In this document: piece after piece, positions 34,761 to 40,986 of the stretch
Position numbering within the stretch: position 1 is the first letter of the stretch
Layout of the letters: each line of letters starts with the position of its first letter
Translations under genes and position numbers: made by a program
Notes under the pieces: generated by a model
Seen by the model: the letters and a program-made list of their open reading frames with translations, nothing else
Database searches by the model: none
Told to the model about the DNA's origin: nothing
Source: Acidobacteriota bacterium
GTDB taxonomy: Bacteria; Acidobacteriota; Terriglobia; Acidiferrales; UBA7541
Length of the DNA stretch: 40,986 bases
NCBI GenBank assembly: GCA_003224515.1
Contig: QHZC01000053.1
Location: 1-40,986, forward strand
Reading direction: 5' to 3'

Positions 34761-35972
34761 CTAAAAGCCCCGTTTGATGGACAGGTACGGTACTAGGGCG
34801 AGTTCCATGAAACCCGGGAGAGGGTCTTCCCGGCTGAAGACTGCCTCTTCATGGTAATCGCGAAGTGTGCGGAGATACTCGCGGCATTTGATTTGACCAG
34901 TTAGGATTCCCACCACTCCGACAGGTAGGTCCGTGAGCAGACGGATCCACCGAACACCAACCTTGCCGCGGCAAGGCACGACCGGTTCATTCACTTGATC
35001 GGAAAACAGCAAGTATGGGAAATCGACGCCGGCCTGACGTCCAATCGTATGGTAACCCCAGGTACGCCCGTTTACATCAAGCAGTCGATACTGCGCGTCT
35101 CGCGGGTCGCGTTTGTATTCCAACTCGACGAGGCCATAGAAGTCTATCGCTCGCAAGAAGTGCAGCGAATACTCTTCGAGGAGCGGCGCGTCAACCGTTT
35201 CTACATAGGTGCTCGCCCGACCGAACTCAAGCGGATGCTGGCGCCGCCTGCACGCGACGAGACTGGCGATCGAGTCCCCCTGCTTGAAGAATGAGCAGTA
35301 CGCATACTGGCACCTTCCGTCACCGGGAATCAGGTCCTGGATCATAATTTCATCTGCCGGAACGTATCGTAAGGCCCGCTCAAAGAGCTGCCGCAGTTGA
35401 ACCGGGTTGTCTGCTCTCCACGCCTTGTCTTTCGTTCCATAGATGAAGTGTTCTTTGATCGCAGGCTTAAGTACTACGGGGAAATGACCGTCAATTGCTT
35501 CGAGGTCCTGCATATCACGCGGATACCAATTATGCGGCGTGGGGATTCCCAGGCTCTGAGCCAAGCGGTAGGTATTGCGCTTGTCCCAAAGCCACTTTAC
35601 CGATTCCCATGCAGGCGTGGGTACACGGAAGAGTTGGGATAGCTCGGAGCGATGCGTCGACAGGGCCGCGACGGTCTCATCCCGTGTTGGGTACAAAACC
35701 CAACCGTTAAGGCCGCGCTCTCGCCCCAGCTTCATGAGAATCTGGGCCGTGGTGTCCGGGTCTCGGAGTGAGGGAACCCGATACGAAAATCGGGTGTAGC
35801 GAGAATACTTGGCGATGGAACTCTCATCGTCTACCAGAAAAATTGGCACGCCGTAACGGCCCAGGCTGCGGACAATCCCAAGCCCCTGATAATCGCCTCC
35901 GATTATGACCGCGCCGGGCCGTTCTGCGCCCCAATCGTTATTTTTCTTGATGTGGTTTCTCAAGGTGCCCAT
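34761..35972 (-). CDS. ATP-grasp ligase, paralogue 2
   Basis: The 403-residue product resembles the ATP-grasp protein at 32481-33863 throughout: AVIIGGDYQGLGIVRSLGR, 'GWVLYPTRDETVAAL', FPVVLKPAIKEHF, 'IMIQDLIPGDGRCQYAY', and LVELEYKRDPRDAQYRLLDV then NGRTWG, the ATP/Mg-binding end. Where paralogue 1 has LLDINPR, this one has LLDVNGR, a small change at the metal site. Function is presumably ligation of a carboxylate to an amine. It begins a three-gene run (ATP-grasp, decarboxylase, ATP-grasp) with a two-base gap to the decarboxylase. The duplicated pair around the decarboxylase suggests related but different substrates. Which substrates cannot be told from sequence. Confidence 0.82.
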   Translation of the reverse strand: MGTLRNHIKKNNDWGAERPGAVIIGGDYQGLGIVRSLGRYGVPIFLVDDESSIAKYSRYTRFSYRVPSLRDPDTTAQILMKLGRERGLNGWVLYPTRDETVAALSTHRSELSQLFRVPTPAWESVKWLWDKRNTYRLAQSLGIPTPHNWYPRDMQDLEAIDGHFPVVLKPAIKEHFIYGTKDKAWRADNPVQLRQLFERALRYVPADEIMIQDLIPGDGRCQYAYCSFFKQGDSIASLVACRRRQHPLEFGRASTYVETVDAPLLEEYSLHFLRAIDFYGLVELEYKRDPRDAQYRLLDVNGRTWGYHTIGRQAGVDFPYLLFSDQVNEPVVPCRGKVGVRWIRLLTDLPVGVVGILTGQIKCREYLRTLRDYHEEAVFSREDPLPGFMELALVPYLSIKRGF

Positions 35973-36010
35973 CCTGGCTCTTCTCAGATAGAACGCCCAG
36001 CACCTAGGTC

Positions 36011-37264
36011 CTAGGCCAGTGGATTTGATGGCCCCTCACGAAGATTTCCCCGGCTTTGGACGAGGCTGCATACGGCATAAAATCGGCGCCCTCGGGCCTT
36101 GCGGAGGATTCCACGAGCCAGCGTGGGCGAGGCGAACTCGGTGCCGGCCACAAATCTCATCAGCGGGCCAAAGCTCCAGGCAGCCGGCGCTCCAAGGAAA
36201 TGCAATCCTGGCAGGGAGGACTCGAAACCCGCGTCAAGGCGCGGAAAACCATTGATTCGTTCCACTCGCTGAAGGACTTCGGAAGAGAGAAAAGGGTAAA
36301 GAGCTATGTTCACGCGATACCCGGTCCCGAGAACAACGTGATCCACGCAGCGCTCCGTTCCGTCATTCAGCCGGACGCGGAGGCGATCCCCGTCAACGTC
36401 CGCCTGAACCGGAAACCGTCCTGTATGCGTGGGCAAGTACCCTGCGTATGGCGCTAACCGATGAGAGACTGCAGGCCGAATGGCGCGGATGCCCCACCAC
36501 TCTTGAATCCTACGCGGCAATCGACGAAACAAATTAGGCCTCTGGACCGCCAAGCTAACGCCTGCTGGACCTACATCGGCGCGACCATAGAAGAACCAGC
36601 TGATCGGCTTCTTGTGCATCCATGCCCTATGGCCGAGCCAGTGTACCGTGGAGTTGCGAACTAGGACCTCCACATAAGCGCCCGCCTTATGCAAGAAGGC
36701 CGCCGCCTCAAGGGCGCTTTGCCCCGCTCCAATGACGAGCGTCTCTTTCTCCCTGAGGTTTGCATAGTCGACTTGCTCAGACGTGTGAGTGACTAATGAA
36801 GTTGGAAGATCTGCGAAAATCTTGGGGCGATGGGCGAACGGCTGGATGCCGCCGGCCACGACAACTCGTCCTGCCTCGAGCTCTTCGCCGCCTTCGAGGC
36901 TGAGCCTGTACCCTCCCGAAGCCAGATCAATTCGTGTCACCTTCCGCGGATCTGTGGGCACCGCTAGTTGCCGATGAAACCAGTGTCCGTAATTAATGAA
37001 ATCCTTCACGGGTACCGGATAGGCCAACTGTCGATTTCCGTTCACTCTCCTATAAGTGTCCAGGGTGAGTTGCTCCGAGGGGTCGGCGATGTGCGACGCC
37101 ACCCATGGAGAGCGCAGAAGCATTTCCTTGGGCATGTGGCGTTCCCAGAATGACATCGGTTCGCCAAGGAGCCTGATATCCAAGCCCTTGAGCCGCCGAA
37201 GATGAGCCGCTGCGGAAAGGCCGTACGGGCCGGCACCGACTATTGCGACGTCACATTTCTCCAT
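36011..37264 (-). CDS. FAD/NAD(P)-dependent monooxygenase-like oxidoreductase
   Basis: I choose the ATG at 37264, which begins MEKCDVAIVGAGPYGLSAAA, right at the FAD-binding Rossmann motif (GAGPYG), with a GGAGG eleven bases upstream. Longer starts at 37282 and 37351 only add unstructured residues. The 417-residue product has 'LVIGAGQSALEAAAFLHKAG', a second, NAD(P)H-type Rossmann motif in mid-sequence, and 'HVVLGTGYRVN' near the end, the ATG/LGTG-type motif of flavin-containing and N-hydroxylating monooxygenases (ornithine/lysine N-oxygenase superfamily). It lies 38 bases upstream of the ATP-grasp/decarboxylase genes, in the same direction. A role in oxidising an amino-acid- or amine-derived substituent is plausible, but reductase activity is also possible. 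The final 25 residues look non-conserved. Confidence 0.8.
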   Translation of the reverse strand: MEKCDVAIVGAGPYGLSAAAHLRRLKGLDIRLLGEPMSFWERHMPKEMLLRSPWVASHIADPSEQLTLDTYRRVNGNRQLAYPVPVKDFINYGHWFHRQLAVPTDPRKVTRIDLASGGYRLSLEGGEELEAGRVVVAGGIQPFAHRPKIFADLPTSLVTHTSEQVDYANLREKETLVIGAGQSALEAAAFLHKAGAYVEVLVRNSTVHWLGHRAWMHKKPISWFFYGRADVGPAGVSLAVQRPNLFRRLPRRIQEWWGIRAIRPAVSHRLAPYAGYLPTHTGRFPVQADVDGDRLRVRLNDGTERCVDHVVLGTGYRVNIALYPFLSSEVLQRVERINGFPRLDAGFESSLPGLHFLGAPAAWSFGPLMRFVAGTEFASPTLARGILRKARGRRFYAVCSLVQSRGNLREGPSNPLA

Positions 37265-37483
37265 GGAATTTGTAACCTCCATCGAGCTTCCCGTGCTGAG
37301 AACATCGAAATGCGCCCTTGGATCAGGCGACTGAACCCACTTTCCGGCCAAGCAGCTGCAAGGGCAGCTGTGTCGCGGCTGACACCCCAGCTCGGTGAGC
37401 GACCATCTCCAGGGCGCTGCAAGCCGATCGCCTGCACATGAACGGTTGCGGGGGCTCTGCGACGGGCTGCTGGGAGCTGTTCT

Positions 37484-38179
37484 TCATTTGGTCAGTACAA
37501 AAAGGCTGAATCCCCCTAGAAGGCGTACTGCAAAATCCTGGTTCAGTGCGAAACAAAAGATTCTGGGTACCTGCCGGATTTTGCTAACTATTCCTGAAGC
37601 GCGGTAGATGGCTCGCGGCACATAGAACCAATCGAGAATTTCGTACCCCTCATAGGCCATGGCCTGCAGCACCGTGTCTTTGGCAAAGCAGTGAAGATCG
37701 TCGCACGTTATTCGGCCCTCAAGCAGACCGTTTCTTCGCAAAACGGCGCGGGCTGAGAGTTCCAAGACAGTGTGAAAGAGCTTATAAGGAGCAAGTGGCT
37801 TGACGTCTCGCAGAAAGCTGAAATAGTTCTCCTGGTGTTCCAAGACGTCTAACACCAGAAGCAAATCGAAGTGTGCGCCGCTTTCCTTGCGAATGTCCGC
37901 CAGTTGGCAGTGAAGGCGCTCATTTTCGCGGCTCCGGCTGAGCTCGATCGCCTGGGGCGCAATGTCGTAGCCGAAGAAGCGGCATTCCTGGTCCATTTGG
38001 AGCTGTAATTGCCTCAACACTTCTCCAGTGCCGCAGCCGATCTCGCCGATGATTTCTGGAGTAAGGCGATTTTGTCGCAACATGCGTAAAATGCCTTTGG
38101 CCTTCCACGGGGAATCCTCGGTATGCCACAGGGGAACCTTTTGGAGATACTCGCCGGTCAGGAAACTGTTAGTTGTCAT
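37484..38179 (-). CDS. Class I SAM-dependent methyltransferase (intact tandem copy)
   Basis: The 231-residue product starts MTTNSFLTGEYLQKVPLWHT and has the SAM site IGEIGCGTGEVLRQLQ (motif I), FFGYDIAPQAIELSRSR (motif II region) and FDLLLVLDVLEHQENYFSFL (motif III region). It ends with a hydrophobic ALNQDFAVRLLGGFSLFVLT segment that may touch the membrane. Methylation of a sugar or of a polysaccharide terminus is a reasonable role in this locus. The next unit upstream (38195-38885) is a clear paralogue with frameshifts, so this appears to be the surviving member of a tandem duplication. The gap to the downstream oxidoreductase (about 220 bases) suggests the two may not be tightly coupled. 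Confidence 0.85.
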   Translation of the reverse strand: MTTNSFLTGEYLQKVPLWHTEDSPWKAKGILRMLRQNRLTPEIIGEIGCGTGEVLRQLQLQMDQECRFFGYDIAPQAIELSRSRENERLHCQLADIRKESGAHFDLLLVLDVLEHQENYFSFLRDVKPLAPYKLFHTVLELSARAVLRRNGLLEGRITCDDLHCFAKDTVLQAMAYEGYEILDWFYVPRAIYRASGIVSKIRQVPRIFCFALNQDFAVRLLGGFSLFVLTK

Positions 38180-38194
38180 TGCAGCAGATTTTAG

Positions 38195-38885
38195 TCACGT
38201 CGCCAGGACAAGTAGACTAAACCCTCCGAGAAGCCTAACTGTCAGGTCCGCATGCAGCGCAAAACCGATTCGCCTGGAAATCTTCAGGATCCTTTGCAGC
38301 CCGTCAATCGGAAGATCAATCATTCTCGCCGTATAGAAGTAGTGACGTACCTTATAAGCAGTATCCTCCAAGGTTCTCAGCCCGATTTCTTTCGTAAAAT
38401 AGTGAATATGGGTGTAAAGGTCCCGTCTCTTCAGAATTCCGTTTTGGCGTGAGACCGTTTGCGCACAAAGGTGGAGGGGGATATGAAAAATCTTATAAGT
38501 CGCTTTCGTCCGTAAATCTCTCAAAAGGTGAAATAGTCTTCCAAGTGTTCAATGACATCAAGGACCAGAATTAGATCGAAATGAATATTCTTTTCCTGGC
38601 ATATGTCAGCCAGCATGAATTCAAGTCGTTCGTTGCCCCTCGATCGGCACATTTCGAAGGCCTGTGGAGAAATCTCGTATCCCCAGGAGAGGCATTCGCC
38701 GTCTAGACTTTCCTGGAGTTGTTTCAGTACTTCTCCAGCGCCACAGCCCACGTCGCAGATGGTCTTCGGGGTTACGTGATTGAAGCATGGAGTATCTGTT
38801 TTGCCTTCCAAGGGGACTCTTCAATATGCCACTCCAGATTCTTGGCAAGGTATTCGCCATCAAGGTAGATGGTTTGTCCGGACAT
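38195..38885 (-). pseudogene. Methyltransferase paralogue with two frameshifts
   Basis: This is a decayed copy of the neighbouring intact methyltransferase. From an ATG at 38885 the frame reads MSGQTIYLDGEYLAKNLEWH and ESPWKAKQIL, matching the paralogue's start (LTGEYLQKVPLWH, DSPWKAKGIL). The frame is lost near 38780-38790. The SAM motif ICDVGCGAGEVLKQLQ and LILVLDVIEHLEDYFTF are in a second frame, which hits a stop at 38521. The remainder, LRDLRTKATYKIFHIPL up to LLGGFSLLVLAT, is in a third frame. At 38521 a single T missing from a T run (CCTTTTGAGA) explains the shift. Two shifts in one short gene point to a true pseudogene, though base-calling errors at homopolymers could mimic them. No single frame gives a complete enzyme. 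Confidence 0.82.
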
Positions 38886-38935
38886 GACGGTTGGCATCCA
38901 GTCATCGCACGGCGGCCGCTGCGTGGAAACTCGCG

Positions 38936-40303
38936 TTACGGGGCGGCGACCAGAGACGGTGCTTCTAGACGGTAGACAACAGAATCCCCTACAAGACTCG
39001 CGTAGGCGATCCGGGCTCGTTCTTTGCCGGGGCCCTCGATCTCCCATCCATTTCCGCGACGAATCAGTCTCATCTGGCTCCTTTCGCGCCACCACCGATC
39101 GACTTCTCCCGGGAGAGCGATCCAGATTTTTCGCTCGGAACGTAGCTCGGCAAGATAGGCGAGCAGCGCTTCATAAGTATCGCGGGCCCGAGACTCCAGG
39201 AGATAGTCGGGGTGAACGATGAAGCTGACCAAACCATGTTTCTCGGTGATCAGATCGATCTGGCGTTTCCACAGGTCAATGGAATACTGATTGAGGATGT
39301 GGAAAAGAGAGTAGTCCTGCGTTGTGGTGACAGGAAGTTCCAGAATTTTACCAATGAAAAAGGGCATGACAGAGCAACAGCCGCCTCGTTGCGGGTCGAG
39401 ATGACCGACACTTGGCACCGACATGTCATAGGCAAAGTCCAGAGCTTCATACCAGTCCGGGTTTCGGTAGAGAACGGCGGAACGGAAGCCGGCGGCTCCA
39501 TAATTTCGGCCGTATCTATTGATTCGGTCGACGCGGCGGAAGAACAGTTCGCGATCACTGAATAGATGGCCGTCATGGTTCAAATCGTGCACATTGATTT
39601 CAAACCCGCGGCGACGAAGTCCGTCGAGAAAAGATTCCGGCACGGTGTATCGCCCCTCGGGTACGATTTGAAAAGAGGACTTGATCTCGTAGGTGCCGTC
39701 CAGATCCATCAGGTGCGGGCAGAAGTCTCTGCCAGGTAAGGCTTCCACATCGTGGGTCATGACGGCGCAGCTCGAGGAACCATTCGGCCAAAACCAGATG
39801 AATGGGACGCTGTCGCCACGGTGAACCTTAAGCAGGAGAACCATGAGCCTTTCAAAGATGAGCTCGACATTTGGATCCGCAGGCCATCTAGGAAAGGGAA
39901 TTCTCTTCCAATCCCTTAGGCGTCTTCTCTGAAGATGTTTCCGTATCGATACGGACAGAATTGGCCGCACCGTGTAATAAGCTTTCCGGAGAGCCGATCC
40001 GGCACCAAGTCGTTTCCCGCCGCCATTAGACGATGAAGCGTAGCGCTCATAGCGCAGGTTAGCGACAGTCTCTGACGGACTGAACGGGAGCCGGAGCGTT
40101 GATCCGTCTGGCGCGACGTCCGTCAGCCCGTCATAGAGCATCTCAGTGGGGCGCTGGGCGCGGAAACCGGATGCGCTCCGCCCATAGCAAAGTACGTCGG
40201 GACCAAACCGGAAATAACCGCTGTCCTCAGACAACCTCCCGGTGAGAGCGAAACTCACAAAGTTTGCCGGACACCGGTAGTAATCGAGAAAATCAGAGTT
40301 CAT
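38936..40303 (-). CDS. Polysaccharide deacetylase-like protein, third copy
   Basis: The 455-residue product has a 175-residue N-terminal region (DYYRCPANFVSFALTGRLS and others) that I do not recognise, then CAVMTHDVEALPGRDFC (179-195), a variant of NodB motif 1 where the usual F-DD becomes H-DVE. INVHDLNHDGHLF (237-248) supplies His residues as a variant motif 2, and FRSAVLYRNPDWYEALDFAY may be motif 3. A late 'LVSFIVHPDYL' carries a candidate catalytic His. The metal-binding Asp/His set looks sufficient for activity but is atypical. It is the first gene of the locus in transcription order and has no signal peptide. It differs from both other deacetylase homologues in the window, so each may act on a different substrate or stage. 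Confidence 0.72.
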   Translation of the reverse strand: MNSDFLDYYRCPANFVSFALTGRLSEDSGYFRFGPDVLCYGRSASGFRAQRPTEMLYDGLTDVAPDGSTLRLPFSPSETVANLRYERYASSSNGGGKRLGAGSALRKAYYTVRPILSVSIRKHLQRRRLRDWKRIPFPRWPADPNVELIFERLMVLLLKVHRGDSVPFIWFWPNGSSSCAVMTHDVEALPGRDFCPHLMDLDGTYEIKSSFQIVPEGRYTVPESFLDGLRRRGFEINVHDLNHDGHLFSDRELFFRRVDRINRYGRNYGAAGFRSAVLYRNPDWYEALDFAYDMSVPSVGHLDPQRGGCCSVMPFFIGKILELPVTTTQDYSLFHILNQYSIDLWKRQIDLITEKHGLVSFIVHPDYLLESRARDTYEALLAYLAELRSERKIWIALPGEVDRWWRERSQMRLIRRGNGWEIEGPGKERARIAYASLVGDSVVYRLEAPSLVAAP

Positions 40304-40368
40304 GGGATCTAACTTCGTTTGGCGCTTTTCAGTGTGCTGGTGGAATGGCGTTACGGTAGATCCGCCTC

Positions 40369-40429
40369 CTGTAACTGGTCACCCTGAGTCACGCTGGCGG
40401 CCGTAAGCCAAAGCAGGCACCGGTTACAG
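40369..40429. repeat. Imperfect inverted repeat at the end of the surface-repeat gene
   Basis: CTGTAACTGGT (40369-40379) and ACCGGTTACAG (40419-40429) pair over 11 bases with one mismatch, enclosing about 39 bases. It overlaps the stop codon of the partial gene ending at 40424 and might act as its terminator, shielding the polysaccharide locus. Weak evidence. Confidence 0.3.
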
Positions 40430-40986
40430 AATCCCCAGGAGCATGAAGTCGACAGTCACTGACCTCGCTGAATTCATGTTCACAGTGCAAGTGTTGCCTG
40501 AGACGCTGTCGCATCCGGAGGTCCACTGAACACCTACGAGAAGGCCTGGGTGTGCCGTCAAGATCACGGTAGTGCCACTCACGTAGGAAGTTGAGCAGTC
40601 GGACCCGTTGGACCCGCAGTTGATACCTGCCGGACTCGAGGTGACGGTGCCGGAGGCCAAGAGGCCCATCGTCGTGCTGACCGACAGGGTGAAGAACTGC
40701 GGGTTGACGGTCAACGTCAGCGTGGTCGTGTTCGTCAGGCTGCCGGAGGTTCCTGTGATGGTCACCGTAACCGTGCCGGTGGTCGCCGTGCTGCTGGCCG
40801 TCAGCGTCAAAGTGCTCCTGTTGGTCGTCGGGCTCGTCGGATTGGGGCTGAATGCCGCTGTCACACCGCTGGGCAGAGTGGAGGTGGACATGGTCACGTT
40901 GCCGCTGAAACCGTTTTGCGGAGTGACCGTGATCGTGCTCTGCCCATTGCCTCCCTGGTTCATCGTCACGCTACTCGGCGAAGCCG
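40424..40986 (-). CDS. Ig-like/repeat surface protein, C-terminal part (runs off the window)
   Basis: The minus-strand frame is open from the right edge of the window (SPSSVTMNQGGNGQSTITVT) to a stop at 40424; the start lies outside. An Ig-like Ser/Thr-rich domain (VTPQNGFSGNVTMSTSTLPS, then 'STLTLTASSTATTGTVTVTI') is followed by one repeat of the kind GTVTSSPAGINCG ... VILTAHPGLLVGV, with CDSVSGNTCTVNMNSARSVT at its end. This is typical of large secreted acidobacterial proteins. The last repeat is closely similar in DNA to the broken repeat at 11190-11305, but here it is complete and ends normally. Such proteins are probably exported and surface-exposed. No anchor is visible at the C-terminus (ends SVTVDFMLLGIL). 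Confidence 0.78.
   Translation of the reverse strand, partial: ASPSSVTMNQGGNGQSTITVTPQNGFSGNVTMSTSTLPSGVTAAFSPNPTSPTTNRSTLTLTASSTATTGTVTVTITGTSGSLTNTTTLTLTVNPQFFTLSVSTTMGLLASGTVTSSPAGINCGSNGSDCSTSYVSGTTVILTAHPGLLVGVQWTSGCDSVSGNTCTVNMNSARSVTVDFMLLGIL
40534..40659. repeat. Long direct repeat shared with about 11190-11305
   Basis: The DNA encoding the 'TVTSSPAGINCG' repeat here and in the decayed gene at 11.2 kb runs in parallel with many identical blocks (for example GGTGTGCCGTCA and CGCAGTTGATACCTG). Both copies are oriented the same way, about 29 kb apart. They are not identical; I estimate more than three quarters of positions agree. Confidence 0.7.

Larger units (their letters stand above)
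7119..40303 (-). other. Surface polysaccharide biosynthesis locus
   Basis: Every credible gene in this interval lies on the minus strand, mostly with gaps under about 60 bases or small overlaps, so it is likely a few long transcription units running right to left. The contents (flippase, polymerase, three glycosyltransferases, nucleotide-sugar enzymes, three deacetylase homologues, acyltransferases) mark it as an O-antigen or exopolysaccharide locus of the Wzx/Wzy type. Larger gaps, where internal promoters might sit, are at 7902-8096, 15843-16002, 20194-20394, 27317-27521 and 37265-37483. No initiating sugar-phosphate transferase, Wza, Wzc or exosortase is in the window. Confidence 0.8.

Overview
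The window most resembles a soil-type Acidobacteriota chromosome segment. I infer this from moderately GC-rich DNA (judged by eye), secreted proteins built from FG-GAP/VCBS repeats plus 'TSSP(A/P)GINCG' repeats, Ser/Thr-rich Ig-like domains, and a signal-peptide protein with the 'GDSRGHWEGNTLVVDVTNF' signature that I associate with acidobacterial genomes. The roughly 41 kb length would also fit a large-insert metagenomic clone, but nothing in the sequence proves that.

Left part (1-7000, plus strand apart from one IS remnant). It holds a secreted protein of unknown function, a fragment of an IS66 transposase joined directly to the 3' end of a DUF1998-type helicase carrying a nuclease-like C-terminus (probably debris of a defence-type gene), an apparently intact IS1634-family transposase, and a secreted beta-helix protein.

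Main part (7119-40303, all minus strand). This is a large surface-polysaccharide (O-antigen or exopolysaccharide) locus. It is transcribed right to left with short gaps or overlaps between most genes. It encodes a Wzx-type flippase, a Wzy/ligase-type polymerase, two GT2 and one GT4 glycosyltransferases, three NodB-type deacetylase homologues, an asparagine-synthetase-like protein, two GNAT/FemAB-like acyltransferases, and sugar-modifying oxidoreductase and SDR genes. One block matches the UDP-GlcNAc-uronic-acid to UDP-ManNAc3NAcA route: a 2-epimerase, a fused WbpB-WbpD-like oxidoreductase/acetyltransferase, and a WbpE-like aminotransferase. The 6-dehydrogenase (WbpA) is not in the window.

The right half of the locus (28.3-37.3 kb) is unusual for a sugar locus. 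It has a free-standing amino-acid adenylation enzyme with its own acyl carrier protein, a luciferase-like flavin monooxygenase, an FAD monooxygenase-like protein, and a pyruvoyl phosphatidylserine-decarboxylase homologue sandwiched between two paralogous ATP-grasp ligases. My inference is that this module makes and attaches an amino-acid- or ethanolamine-derived substituent to the polysaccharide or its lipid carrier.

Decay is visible in several places. An FG-GAP repeat gene (11.2-13.0 kb) has several frameshifts and a perfect 173-bp internal duplication. One methyltransferase (27.5-28.3 kb) has lost its middle. The second copy of a tandem methyltransferase pair (38.2-38.9 kb) carries two frameshifts. 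Near-identical 3' ends of surface-repeat genes lie at 11.2 kb and at the right edge of the window, in the same orientation, bracketing most of the polysaccharide locus. I saw no rRNA, tRNA or CRISPR array.
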